Shown: positions 25,201 through 38,135 of the stretch, in pieces
Position numbering within the stretch: the first letter of the stretch is position 1
Layout of the letters: every line of letters starts with the position of its first letter
Origin: Archegozetes longisetosus
Taxonomy: Eukaryota; Arthropoda; Arachnida; Sarcoptiformes; Trhypochthoniidae
DNA length: 64,000 nucleotides
Direction of reading: 5' to 3'
Assembly (NCBI GenBank): GCA_018873245.2
Contig: JAEMBT020000003.1
Coordinates: 7,521,843 to 7,585,842, forward strand
Notes under the pieces: model-generated
Told to the model about the DNA's origin: nothing
Seen by the model: only the letters and a program-made list of their open reading frames with translations
Database searches by the model: none
Position numbers and translations under genes: made by a program

Positions 25201-28200
25201 ATTAAAGTTGAGTAAATTGAATAAAACAATAACTGCGGCACAGAATTAAACTGTATAGAGTTAGGTAAATTTGATATGTACGGAACAATACATTAGAGAC
25301 TTATGTTTGGACATAAACCTAACTGAACAAATGAATTATGGAAAGTAATAACTTTTTGGTTAAATATAAGGAAATGAAAGTGCGAGAGAACTTTTGCAAA
25401 GGGTTGCGTTGAAGGAAGTTTAAGAAGTTGGCAAAATAAAGTGTTGTGTTGTATAGTATAATAGTTTTTGGTGTCTAACAAGTTACACCCAAGAGATGAG
25501 TTGGAGCAGAAGTATAACTACTAGATATATAGAATACTTTGTGGGGTCAGTGCTATAAAGTGCCATCTGCAACCTTATTTGAATTAGAAATAGCGCTTTA
25601 TAGCACTGACTTAACCATATGTATATTATATGGTATGCCTAAGACCATTATTTAACTAACGAATAAGCTTTTACTTAATATTCCACAAAGAATAAACTTA
25701 ACACAAACTTATTAACTTCTCTGTAATCAATACTGTTTTTCATTCTCTAGTCCCTCTTCTGACTGATTCAACACTTGCATTGAAACTTATTTCACATGCT
25801 TAATTAGAAGTGAAAACGAACAACTTATTTCGTTTATAATGAATCGGTCTTATGAGTTCAAATTAAAAGTAATGACGAATTCTTGAATTTGTGCTAAAGA
25901 CTAGTGATTTAAAGCAAGTCAAAAAAGGTATTAATGAGGATATGAACATTTCAAGTGAAACTAAGAAAGCCAATTACAAAACAACACAAGTTTACGTGTC
26001 TGAGTGTCTAACTTATATTGATGTTGAACCGATTGCATTATATTAACAAAATAATGACAGTTGGAAATGTGTTTTGGCCCTAAAACCAAATCCCCATTCG
26101 ATTATGGGGAGAAAACCTCATCCAAATTAAATGTTCAGATTGTGTTCATCACAAAAGGGTACAATCCATCAGCACATAGTCATCACATTTTGTCATAAAA
26201 ATAGTTATGTTTGCAGCTGAAAATTGTGTAGCACTTGAGGAACACATGACATGACATGTTTCAGAAGGACATACATAGAATTTAGTTAAGAAGTCTACGA
26301 AAAATGTCTCTATAGCAACATTGGTGGCGGTATTTGGGAATAGGATAACTGAATGACTTCATTCAATATGCAGTTATGTAATAACGTTAACCCAAGTCAT
26401 GCCTTACAATCTCTTCCATATTTAAACAACAGAACGACAATAACAGTCTCAGAGGGCTTCTTAATCATTCAACTAATCTTTGCTGGTATTGCATCCCATC
26501 AACGTTTCATAATTATGTTTGTGGCAACCACTGCATATCATTCTACACTCTCTTCAAATCCTAAGCTCTTCCGAAGAATTACAAGTCTAGTAGTAAAGCG
26601 CAATCTCTTTCAAATCAATCCGCAGAGTTTGGGGCAAATCAAACGCATTCTATGGCCAATATATTGAATGAACCAAAAGGCAAAATTTAGTCAAAAATCA
26701 TAAATACTTCATCAATTTCTTTATAAGGCTAATATGTAATAAAAGCAATTAGTTAAGACCATGTCTGCTGCCAAAATGTCACTTCGAATGTCTCAAATCT
26801 TGGGAAAAAATAATTAAATGGTTGATTAAAAAATTTCAAACACTCTACGTTATATTTATAGATATTAATTGGTTCTAAAAACGAGTCAATTGACTAGAAA
26901 TTAATTGACTCTAAAAGTTAATTAACCGGCTTTTATTTGAGCTAAAAGTTTATGATCTGTTTAAACGCAAAAATAATTATTAAAACAAATTTATTTCTTC
27001 TGATATTTGAGATATTATGCTAATAAATGCAAAAAAAGTGATTGTCATTTATACTGATTCTTCAAATTAACAAAAGGATTGTTTAATTTTCATATAAATC
27101 ATAGAAATAAATCATAGAAATAGTACTCGTAGAGTATTCAACATTTGATAACATTGAAAAAAGTTAATTATTCTAAAGCTATGATATTGGCATAAATAAT
27201 TCTAATAAAAGTTCATTAACGACTAAGAGGGTCATTAATATTAAGCTCATTTCCATTTGATAATTAATTAGTTATTTTTGATTAGTTGAACCAATCAATC
27301 ATTTGTAAGTAAATAATATTAGAAGAAATTTCACTGCAAGAAAAAGCAATTTAAAGATTATCCAAGTGATTTCTATGTTTAATTAGAGAGCTTTTATGTA
27401 ATAAAAATCAACTCACACTGAGTTTAAGTTTCATAAGAGTTAAAATGACAAAAAGAGGATGGAAAGGAAATAAAAGTAAAACTCTGGAAATTGTATTATC
27501 ATTTATTTAGTGTGTATTTACTTGTTTTAGCGAATTTGATTATTTTTTCATGAGCTCAAATACAAGACTGTTATTCAATTCAATTAATAAATTACTATAT
27601 TGTGGAGACAAATCAAATTGTTTGATTACATGTGCTTTCATGTTAGCTTTAGATAAGATGAAAAGCAATTTCTATTAAATTGCATTGCCATTAATAGTTT
27701 TAAGATTATGTAGGATTCTACTATAAACACCACATCAGATTCTCGATATTATACTGGATAAATTTACAACTTATTTAAAGCTTAAATTTAATACTTCTCG
27801 AATCTTTTAACTCAACAATTTTCTGATCCTTTAATACAAAATCTGAAGCAAATCATACCATTAATGGCGTAATAAAAACAAAATCAAACCTAAGAAACCC
27901 AACTTTACTATAGCTTATTTGATAACATGACAATTAAGAAAAGAAAACAACATTTATTTACCAACAAAAAGATACAAAAGAGTTGTACAACATCTAAATT
28001 ACAGGTAAACTGAAGCATAGCTGTAGCTAAAAAATGAGGCTTGAAACAAGCCTTTAATATGATTGCTGAATATCGGACTATATCTGACCTCGTAACGAGT
28101 TTAGGGCAAATTCTGAGTGACATATCGGCATTGGGTCTGTCTCTGCGTATCTATTATGACAATTTAATGCCCAAATATAACGCTATATAAGATCTACGAT

Positions 28201-29822
28201 CGCATCCAATTTGAACGTTTATAATAATAACAAAACTTAAATATAAAACCAAATACGAGTCATCGCATGTATATATAGACAGATCGATACCGGGTGTGGT
28301 TTTATAAGAGTCTGTGTTTAGGTCTCAGTGCCAGAAGTCTTCAAATGGGGTATGACTTTTGCGGAACTATAAGAATGACATTCAATTCAATTGACTATTT
28401 GTTGCCTTTTCTCCTCTAATCTCTTAATAGATAAAGTCATTAAATTTTCAATAATTCAAACCTCTTGTTATGTATGCAACCCTTAACTGTTTTGAATTTC
28501 AAAGTGAAGGTTTCTGGAACCCACAGTTTGAGAAACGATACCATTGAGTGACACAAACTTTTCAAAATACACTTTTTAATTGATTGAGTCTTGTCAAGAG
28601 TTAGAGTGTGTCAAACATTAACCAAAATAGTAATTACAATAAAGATATGGACAAAATACTAGGCAAAGACAAGTTAATATTAGTTTAGGTTGAGCTGAAC
28701 AGATTGTGGATCGATTAGCGCATGGCTTATGACATAATGTTCTAAACGCTATACCGTTCCAGTCAACGAATCAATGAATGACTCAATACAAAACTCAATA
28801 CAACTTTCAATATATTCTATACTTTTCTATATGTTCTTAAATCTAAATTTCATTCAATCCATATAAACATTCACTTAAACACTTACCCAAACTGTTTATT
28901 ACATAATTTAATGCAATCGACTTTTGACTCATTTTAATCACATTATTAGTCGAATGGCATCAAAATGAGAGAAGACTAAAATCCTGTCATAGATGAGACT
29001 CTATTCCTCTGAAAGGCAGACATGTTTGACAGATATTCTATTCACAACTGACTTTTCACTAGACTAATATAATTTTGGGGATTTTATTCCATTTCCATAG
29101 AGCATTAGAGGCAACAAAAACGCATTGTTAGAGTATTCAGTGGAATGTTTTTGCTTCGAAAAAATGGGTAAAGTCGCACAAAAGAGTCACAATATAGGGA
29201 AAAATGGGTAAAGTTTGTCATTTTAGACACTGGAATATCTCTAACGAAAATTTGGATCAATAAACCCTACATGAATAATGGCTTACAACTCACACGAAAA
29301 TTTGTTTTGGCCCCTAAGCCTTTTGAGTGTTTGGTCCATAAAACTTGAATTAAACAATAAATTAACTGGTTCAAGTCAAATTTTTTAGGTGCACAGATTA
29401 CAGAAATGAGTATGATGCTTTTCTTTCAAATTTATTCAAAATTTGCTCAGTTTTGATTTGTTTTTGAGTTAATTTTTGGCTTGACTTACAAAACAGCGCT
29501 TCATTTCGAATTACTCACACAAATTAAACATTTAAATCAGATTTTGGCTATTTTTCGAGATTTTACTTTGTGTGAGAAAATTAAAGACAAAAATTAACAA
29601 AATACAGATGAAATTGAGTGAAAATCAATTGAAAAGAAAATGCGATATGAAAAGGAAACGTATATAACACAGAGTATAATTAGTGACATAATATATGTGC
29701 GAAAATTTGTTATAACAATTGACGATATGCTCCATCTTGGGGTAAAACAGAGGCAAAACGTGGCCGAATAGGAGTTGAGTGAAGAGAAAATCCTTTTCTC
29801 AGCGATCGTATTGTCGGCCAAA
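22291..29822. other. 7.5 kb AT-rich intergenic region
   Basis: The region separates the divergent 1064-aa gene and TIA1, so it holds both promoters. A hairpin at 25546-25610 is listed separately. A 104-codon open frame at 26353-26667 (plus) matches no family and lacks support. A 14-base phrase AAAATGGGTAAAGT occurs twice near 29163 and 29202. No transposon ORF, tRNA or conserved exon was recognised. Confidence 0.5.
25546..25610. ncRNA. Candidate hairpin RNA (pre-miRNA-like) or small palindromic repeat
   Basis: Arms 25546-25563 (GTCAGTGCTATAAAGTGC) and 25593-25610 (GCGCTTTATAGCACTGAC) pair over 18 positions with one non-Watson-Crick position, which is G-U on the plus strand. The loop is 29 bases, giving a 65-base hairpin, a size fit for an animal pre-miRNA. 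Neither arm matches a miRNA I know. Pairing does not extend clearly into the flanks beyond two or three wobble pairs, which counts against a miRNA. A small inverted-repeat element is the alternative. Confidence 0.3.
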
Positions 29823-31193
29823 ATGCAGAGCAACAGCACATCCGTCGGCAACAGTAATATTAAAAGTGAGCAAACATTAAGTGGTGGGATAAGTAGTAAT
29901 AGTGGTGTTGGTATTAGTGGTAGTCTTAGTGCGCAAATAAATAGTGATGTGAATAGTTCACAACCGCGTACGTTATATGTCGGCAATTTGGACGCGTCGA
30001 TCACGGAAGACTTAATTCTGGCGCTATTTTCGCAGATGGGTCAAGTGAATGGCTGCAAAATCATTCACGACACGAATAACGACCCCTACTGTTTCGTTGA
30101 GTACAGTGACCACCAGTCCGCCGCCACTGCTCTGCTCACTATGAACAAGAGGCAATGCTTGGGACGTGAGCTCAAAGTCAATTGGGCCACAAGTCCCGGC
30201 AACACTGGCCCCAAACCTGACACTTCCAAACATTTTCATATTTTCGTCGGTGATTTGAGTCCTGAAATTGAAACCCAACAATTACGTGAAGCCTTCTCTC
30301 CCTTCGGTGAGATCTCTGATTGTCGTGTTGTTAGGGATCCGCAAACACTCAAATCAAAAGGATATGGTTTTGTGTCGTTCGTGAAGAAACAGGACGCAGA
30401 AAATGCTATTTCAACAATGAATGGTCAGTGGTTAGGGAGTCGTGCCATTCGTACTAATTGGGCCACTCGTAAGCCTCCGTCTACGAGAGGCGCTCAAGAA
30501 GTCGGGCCAGGAGTCAATTCTAATATTAGGCAATTGACGTTTGATGAAGTTTATCAGCAGTCGAGTCCAACTAATTGTACGGTTTATTGTGGTGGGATTA
30601 TGGCCGGACTGAGCGATGAACTGATTCAGAAGACATTCTCACCGTTTGGTCCGATCCAGGAGATTCGAGTTTTTAAAGACAAAGGTTACGCCTTCATTAA
30701 GTTTGCCACAAAAGAAGCGGCAACTAATGCAATAGTGGCCACACATAATGCAGATGTTTTGGGACAGACTGTCAAATGTTCGTGGGGTAAAGAATCAGGT
30801 GATCCAAGTATGACACAAGTGGGCGGAGGCCATCAGTCGGGTAACGCTGTGGCCACTGCACAATCTCTTTGCTATCCTTACCAACAAATGGCTGGCTACT
30901 GGTATCCACAAAGTTATCCTCAACTACAAGCGGGTCAGTTCGCAGTACAAGCAGGAGTGCAATACCCTTATGGTCAGTACTACACTTCTGCGGCTCAGAC
31001 AACACCAGCCGGTTTTAATGCGTCTGCAGCAGCGGCAGCGATAGGGATGCAGATGGCCTGGCAGGGCACGGGTGTGCCGACTGGACAACCGCATCATTTG
31101 GGAGCGACTACTCATCAGAACCCACTGGGTCCGGGGATACAACAGCCGGCTATGATCGGTGCCTATCCTATGCAAGGCTATCAGGCTCAGTAG
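29823..31193 (+). CDS. Rox8: TIA-1/TIAR (Rox8) RNA-binding protein, single exon, 456 aa
   Basis: One uninterrupted frame gives 456 aa with three RRM domains. RRM1 is at about 49-122 (RNP2 LYVGNL, RNP1 CFVEY), RRM2 at about 137-215 ([19 protein letters not shown]) and RRM3 at about 252-324 ([15 protein letters not shown]). The linker [20 protein letters not shown] and the end WGKESGDP are typical of TIA-1/TIAR. The Gln/Tyr/Ala/Gly-rich tail (about 330-456) is prion-like and fits stress-granule assembly. TIA proteins bind U-rich RNA, shape alternative splicing and silence translation. The start is the ATG at 29823 in GCCAAAATG, the first Met after an in-frame TAG just upstream. A low-complexity Ser/Gly head of about 48 residues precedes RRM1. 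There are no introns, unlike its neighbours and unlike typical TIA1 genes. Confidence 0.93.
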   Translation: MQSNSTSVGNSNIKSEQTLSGGISSNSGVGISGSLSAQINSDVNSSQPRTLYVGNLDASITEDLILALFSQMGQVNGCKIIHDTNNDPYCFVEYSDHQSAATALLTMNKRQCLGRELKVNWATSPGNTGPKPDTSKHFHIFVGDLSPEIETQQLREAFSPFGEISDCRVVRDPQTLKSKGYGFVSFVKKQDAENAISTMNGQWLGSRAIRTNWATRKPPSTRGAQEVGPGVNSNIRQLTFDEVYQQSSPTNCTVYCGGIMAGLSDELIQKTFSPFGPIQEIRVFKDKGYAFIKFATKEAATNAIVATHNADVLGQTVKCSWGKESGDPSMTQVGGGHQSGNAVATAQSLCYPYQQMAGYWYPQSYPQLQAGQFAVQAGVQYPYGQYYTSAAQTTPAGFNASAAAAAIGMQMAWQGTGVPTGQPHHLGATTHQNPLGPGIQQPAMIGAYPMQGYQAQ

Positions 31194-34144
31194 TGCACCA
31201 TTGGATCAATTGGATCAATGGCTCACTCACTAGTGCACACTTTCATACCACTGAAAACCACTGACTAATACAGTAATATTTGATTTTATTATCATTATAT
31301 ACTATTGAAAGCATTTATAGACTATATCATAAACTAAGTATATATAAAACTGAATTGTCATATAATTTAAACAGTGCTATAGCATATAGTCACGAATCAT
31401 TATCAATTACAAGAGCAGATCACCTCTCGATGTTCCTCATTCTCCTTATTAGTCACTTTTCATCAAAACATTCTGCTCTGATCAGTGACTGACCATTTTT
31501 CAGATAATCGCACAAATGGCAGACAAGAAAAGGTTCACTGAGTCTAAGCGAATATTGCATTTTCATTAATGCATTACGGCATTGATTGCATCGCACTTCA
31601 CCTCATTATATGTCATTATTTAACCTCCACATATCCCCTCCTCTAATCGCTTATAATAACATGAATTTAAGGAAATCATTGTGAGATCTGTTCTTGTTTT
31701 GCCCTATCGTGAAGCCAAAAGCATTGCTAAAATTTGTCACTTCTATTGTGACTTGAATTTCATAAATGCGAATAATAATAATATTTAGAGCTATACAGTA
31801 AGTAAGTTATCATTCATATAAAAAATACATTGTAATAATATTATATTCTATACGGTTATACATATATACAGCTGATATACGAGGAAACTTCCAGTTTTGT
31901 GTATTAAAATTTTCCGCTCAATATATTATAAGGAATGAAAAAATGACAAAATTACGAAATAACGGTGCTTTTGATTATTATTTCTATTATATTAATATTA
32001 CTACAGTTGAGCGAATTAGATTAACACAGCCATAGACAGACATTCACTTAGACTTAGTTGACTTCTCTAGTAGTCAACCTCTAGTGTTCTGTATATAAAA
32101 TCAATCACTTTTCTTAATAACTGAACCGAGTTTTCACTGAAGAAAATCTCTGTGATTCAACGCCACAAACTCTTATATATACACACATTTTGTCGAATGA
32201 TGATCTGATTGCAGTTGAGAAAAGATTTAGTAAAACTTAAAAAGAGAAGAAGAAAGAAATAGTGAACAAGGAGAGAGAGGAGGAGAGGATATTGGAAAGG
32301 ATAGAGAGAGGAAAATAGTGAGTTAGTAGAGAAAGCGAGAGCGTATTGATGAATGTGTATATTATTATACTATGTAGATAGGATTAAAGAGCGCAAACCA
32401 TGTAAGTTATGTCATTAATGACTCGTCATTCATTCATTGCAAAGTCAAATAACGTGCATTTAAACTCATCATAATCATAATCATATATCACTATATATAT
32501 AAAGTTTGCTGCACTGTTTGGGTGCTCATAATCTTATTTCATAGATATATACTCTGTATTTGGATAATTATTAACATGAAAGTAGTATTATTGGTTGGCG
32601 TTTCAATCACTGCAAGCATATATAATTCTGCAAGATATACAGTTATCATAGAGTAAAACAATAATAAAATTCAGTAATTGTGTGATTTTTTATATGAAAT
32701 ATTTTGAAACAAAAGCAAAATTATTACTATCATATGTGCTGTGTTGGAATACGATACAGCACTAACACTAAGAGTGCCGTTTAATATCTAATAGACTTAG
32801 ATTAATGTTTAAATTTTGGTTATTTTGCTATTTTTTGAAAATGGGCATTTTTGGAAAAATAAATTCTCGAAACAACATATGATTCATATGACATCTTTTG
32901 GAGTGACTAATTTTAGAATAAGTATCAAGCAAGATCAGAGTCTATTCTATATTTTCAGTTGTATTTGATTTGATAATTTTTCTAAAGACAACTTTGTCAA
33001 TCTTTTGTCTACTAACACATAGTACAGTGAATAGAGTAAAAAAATTCGTTTCCAACAGAACAATGTGTAGAACAAGAGTATAGGAGAAGAGTGTACAACA
33101 ACAATGTAGAAGAAAAGTGTGGAAGATGGCTTTAAAAATACTGACTACACAATCATATTTAGAATAAATAGTAATAGTAAAATGCAATGAATGAATGATT
33201 GAGGGATCGAAGATGAATAGTCTCTAAAAAATGTATGTCAATTAAGACAACTATCATAACTCAAACCAGCGACGTTTCCTTTTTTTTATAATGAGGTGAT
33301 CGCGAATGTTATGTACGTTTAGAATGATATAGATTTTAGCAATTGTTGGCCGCACGTACGTATGGCAAAGCAGAGATAACAAAGTTAAATGCTTGTTGAG
33401 TAAGCATTTCAGTTCGTATTATACATTAGGGGCCAAATCATAATAGATGTAATCTTATTTGCTAATACGTGGTCACATGTAAATACAAATTGTCTTTTGT
33501 CTGACCGATAAAATGCAAACTTGTTTTTGGTTTATAACTGCTCTTCATTGAATGTTGTATGCGTTTGATTTGTCAAGTCTTCTTGTTAAGGGTGAATAGA
33601 GTGAAATTGTAGTAAAAACGATTTTTATTTTTCAAGTTCATCACAACAATACCTGCATGTGGAATGATGTCGGAAGAGGAAAGTTATCCTTATATCCTAT
33701 AATTTTGATTTGATTTTAATACCGCATGAAAGGATCGATACATTGTGTCCTATTATTTTAACTTATGTTATATCATATTACGTAATGTTACATGTATTGT
33801 AAATATTTGTATTGAAATATAGGCACAAAACTTATGAAAATTACACAACATTTTGCTTTTGGCTAATTATATCAATTATGTGAATAAAAACTAAATCACA
33901 AGTAATGATAGCAGTGCTCTGCGTCCGCATCTTCCAGATTAACTTTTATGAGGTATAGCTTACAAAACGTCATAATCCAATTCTTCTAATGTTTAAATTT
34001 AATGCAAGAAAAGAAGTGCTGCCATTTGATTAATAAATGATAAGGTGTAAATTGGTTTCATGACGTCGGAAGCAATGCTTACCAATTCTATCGTGTATTA
34101 CTTAAAATTACATGAGACTGTGTGCATACCTCTGGAGAAATTGG
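31194..34144. other. TIA1 3' UTR and following AT-rich spacer
   Basis: The stretch after the TIA1 stop is AT-rich and without a supported gene. AATAAA at 32663-32668 followed by a TGTGATTTTTT tract is a possible polyadenylation site, implying a 3' UTR of about 1.5 kb. A purine-rich tract at 32228-32340 lies upstream of it. Confidence 0.35.
32228..32340 (+). repeat. GA-rich polypurine tract
   Basis: About 110 bases are nearly all A and G on the plus strand, including GGAGAGAGAGGAGGAGAGG near 32270-32288. It may lie in the TIA1 3' UTR if the signal at 32663 is used. No function is assigned. Confidence 0.6.
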
Positions 34145-34288
34145 ATTGCATTGCATTTGTGATTGCATTGCATTTGCGATTGCATTGCATTTGCCGTTGC
34201 GTTACATTTGCCGTTCAGTTACATTTGCCATTGCGTTACACTACCATTGCGTAGCGTTGCCGTTGCGTTACATTACCATTGCATTGCT
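34145..34288 (+). repeat. 17/16-bp minisatellite, about eight and a half copies
   Basis: Consecutive units begin at 34145, 34162, 34179, 34196, 34213, 34230, 34246 and 34262, with a partial ninth at 34278. The first five are 17 bases (type ATTGCATTGCATTTGCC or GTTGCGTTACATTTGCC) and the next three 16 bases (type GTTGCGTTACATTACC). Units diverge left to right. The period is not a multiple of three, so one stop-free unit keeps all frames open. This explains three overlapping spurious open frames of 61-66 codons here. Confidence 0.85.
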
Positions 34289-37200
34289 ACAATCTTCTAT
34301 CGCATAGCTTTGCCGAAGTCTTACCCTACCTCTCAAACATTACCACACTATTCCTCAAAGTAGTTAATGCAGTTTATTCTTTATGAGATACTTTCGACCA
34401 TGAGGTTCTTGACTATTTTAAAAGACTGGTAACTATCTCTATCCGATTTGTTGATATGGGAGGCCTTTCACTGCTAGAGGTATGCGTTAATGTAAGAACT
34501 GCAGAGAGACATCAAATGCAATGTTGCGCAGTTTGTACTTATGTTAGTTATAGTCATTTGCTGGTTAGGTATAGCTTTCAACTGGAACTGGCTTTTGGGA
34601 GAAAGAAAAAGGTGATGATAGCCAATCTCGCTATACATTCAGAAGCATTATGTACCCAAACAGAACAGATTATGCTATTATGCACTCCAATCTATCCCTG
34701 TTATAAATATAACACTCATAACGACTTTCTGTCCTTGTTTTAAGAACTAATACAAACTTTATTGTCATCATTTTGAATGTTTATATCGCATGTTTTATAT
34801 AAATTATGATTTTAAGCTCGAGACTATTAAAAATGTATTTGAATTGTTTATTCTTCGCACGTTTGCTTATGAAATGCAATTTTTATGTACGATTTTTATT
34901 GCAATTACTAAAGGGCTTTTGAGAGTTGCAAGAATATTCATAGGGTATTTTAACAAGAAGAAAATCAACTGAAGTTATTTTAGATTTGGTACTTTACCTT
35001 TTGCTCATAAGTCCGTGCAGCAAAAACTACTATACATTACACTCAACTTATTTCACTGCAAATGCAAATCAAAATTCTCAAATGCTTTCCACTCTCTATT
35101 CTCGATATCAAACTATAACTATTGATCGAGTTTTTATTCAATTATTAACTAGAATTACACAACAACTGAATACAAATAATTAATTATTTTACAACAATTA
35201 CTAATCAATAAGAAATGGACAAAATAGTCACTGAGTTTCATGTGACTTCTAACAAACTTATAAAGACTTACAACTGTTGCATTATTCCTTTGCTACATCT
35301 GAGCCAAATCTCATTAACTAAATCGATTAATACATCGAAATTGACTTAGATTTGCAAATTTGCATTGCAATTTGCAATGGGTAGTCTCACAGTAATGCGA
35401 TCACCAGAAGCACTTGCAATGTTTGCATCCTTATTTCCAGTATCGGGTTTATGTCAAATTTATGCCATCGCTAGACTTACGATATGACTCCTAATGTGTT
35501 CAAAATAGATTTGAACTATTGTTTCTCAATTCAATCAATTTAATTTGAATCGTTTTAGTCTACGTCTATGCTTAGTTTGATATCTAAAAGCACTAAAAGT
35601 AATATTGTGAATTAAGTGATAGCATAAACCTGACATAAATCTGATATTGGAAATAACAACGAGAACATTGCAAATACTATTACACTACTGAAAGACTGCG
35701 AATAGCAGTGCAAAACTTGCAAGTCAATTTGGCTGTAGTAGAAATTTATACAATTGAGCTGATTTTCTAGAACTTTGAGGAACTGATTCGAAGAATTAAT
35801 TAAATTTTTTGCACTGTAGGCTGAACTTATGAATAAATATTTACAAAAGTAAAGGAAGTAGAACTATAGATAAGTGATTGGTTGAAAAAATAAATGCATT
35901 GGATTGTAACGGGTCAAATGTAGGAAGGTTGAAATTAGAGAAATTAGATTATAAACAGTTACCGCTTAATTCTAATCGGATACAAGCCATCTCATTTCTC
36001 ACTATTAGTTTCCTTCTAACACTTTATATCTTTTAAATAGCTTTCTATAATTTGGTCTGTTGCGCACTTTCTTACTAAACATTTTTCAACTAGAGCCTCA
36101 GGTTTAAGTGCATTCTTAAGTTTATGTTTCATACAACACATCAGTGAATACTTTTACTACAAATGATTGTTTACGTGGGATCGAATCGACTTCCCATTTC
36201 AAGTCTCATATCTTTGTACATTAGAAAGGAAGTACAGTCAAACCTGTCTAACTTTGATATACACTTAAGTACTTTTGACAAAGCAATACAAAATTGTATA
36301 TGAAACATATTCAGTTGTTATTAATTTAAAAAATTTTAAAAGAGTACTAAATCATTGGAAAACACTTAACTTAGCCTAACCTAACGCAACAAAACTAAAT
36401 GTTGAAGTTAGACTGATTTTACTGTATAGGGGAAGAGAAAATGCCCAAAACTTAAAAAGACAATATCAGCAAATAGTTTGATCACATTTAATTATTTAAC
36501 AAGAGATAGGATGATAAACATTAATTTTTGGTATCGTACATAACATTGGTTTGAAAAACTATGCACTTAAAGCGCTGCTGGAAGTGATATGAGTGATGAA
36601 AGTTGTCTGTAATGAGAAATAATAACTGTATTATTATATACTCAGTAGAGTTAGAGTTTAGTTTAGAGTTATATCTTTATAATGTTGTCTAATTTGTAAA
36701 ATTAATTCCTTTTGGATCATCAACGTTTTTAAGGTTACTCATATATAAATATTCGATGAGATTAACGGTTAGGACTATTGTCAGTGTTAGGGAAACACAG
36801 AGATAGTGAATTATTTTTCGAGAAATGCCAATCGCTGTGCTATTACAGAGCAATGCGATCTCACAAAATAAGTGCAGCTATCAATGTTACAGTTCGAGTA
36901 AGTTTGTATTTTTTTAAACAAGCAAATAGTCATCTCAATCTTTGCCCTGCATTTATAATCTTCATCTCTATCTTGTTTGGTGCCAGACTTTGTTTTTTCT
37001 TCTTTTTTCATTTACCATACTATCTAAAGAAACATCATTTTGAAAGATTCGAAGAGTTATAATTTGCTTTTCTCTATCTCACAATATTGTTTCACTTTTT
37101 TACTTAACTTACTGGTTCTAAATCGAGAATTAGGAAAATATTCATACGAAAAAGCTTTTTTGACTGAGTTAGTGAAAAAGATCTAAATTCGTTTACGGCT

Positions 37201-38057
37201 CACTTTCAATTTGACTCTTCGAGTCTTTTTAAGACTTGTTAAGAAAAAAAATCGAGAGCTGATCGTGCGTTGGATACACTTGTGAACGGGTATCTTCAAC
37301 AATTGTAATTTATAAACCCTTTTACTGAAACAAATTTTTGTAATAAAGTGTATCAATTTGTCGATATTAAGGAAGACTAGGAAAAGCATCAAAGAAAAAA
37401 TTTTTACATAGTTTGTGGCATTTAATAATTCTTATCAGTAGTATAATCAGATTGATATTGAATACGGTTTTGTATATTGAAATTTATATCGCTTGCTATG
37501 CTGACCATTAGTTCTTATATGAATATATCTTACATGAATGATAGGCTCATAATCATAACTAATTATATACAGAATATACAAATCTTACATAAATATATTA
37601 TATATCATATGTTCAATTGACAGTTAGTTGTGGTCAAACTGCTCTCATATTGAAAAATTCATATAAACCTGCAACACTTTCAAACTATACTTATTATCCT
37701 ATTGTATCAGTTTTCTGTTTATGTCAAACTGAAAACTGACTTATATAGTGAGTATTCCTTTTGATGATAATTTTTAGTTTTAGTGAAAAATAGATCTTAA
37801 ACATAAGATGATGTTATTGTAGCAAATTAGAGAAATCCCCAACTGTGCGAAGTCATTATTCTTCAGATCATTTATTGTTATTTTGAATCATTTGCGTTGA
37901 AATCTATGAAGTATTCGAAAAAACTCCATGTATGGGCTGAAGTATTTTGTTATTATAGAATTGATAACTTGCATTCAATGTATGAAAAAGCACTGTAAAC
38001 TTGTACATAATTATTCAAAGCTGTCTAAACAATAAAGATTCGGGAAAAGGAGTAAGA
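34289..38057. other. AT-rich gene-free stretch
   Basis: Open frames of 60-95 codons near 34456, 34790, 34986 and 36778 are low-complexity or lack coding character and splice signals. No conserved domain, RNA gene or transposon was seen. Confidence 0.5.
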
Positions 38058-38135
38058 ACTGACTAGAACTCAGTTGTCTCGGACTGACTAGAGCTCAGTT
38101 TTCGGGGACTGACTAGAACAGAATTTTGTTCGAAC
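38058..38135 (+). repeat. 25-bp tandem repeat, three units
   Basis: Units start at 38058, 38083 and 38108, each opening with ACTGACTAGA. The first two are 25 bases with few differences; the third is more diverged, and a fourth trace (CCGACTAAAATTGAGCTG) follows. Confidence 0.75.

Noticed and set aside
25893..25916. Possible miR-7 (AAGACTAGTGATTT matches the middle of the mature sequence)
   Set aside because: The seed does not match (TAAAGAC in place of TGGAAGAC), and no hairpin partner is present on either side.
26353..26667. 104-codon open frame on the plus strand
   Set aside because: No recognisable domain, no splice context and no conserved motif. It is the longest unexplained frame in the 22-29 kb region, but a chance frame is as likely.
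29594..31175. Minus-strand open frames under TIA1
   Set aside because: Antisense shadows of the TIA1 coding sequence.
34060..34363. Three overlapping open frames with Cys/Ile/Ala/Leu/His repeats
   Set aside because: They are produced by the 17/16-bp minisatellite, whose stop-free unit opens all three frames.
36376..36388. CCTAACCTAACG, like the arthropod telomere repeat TTAGG
   Set aside because: Only two units; no longer array exists in the window.
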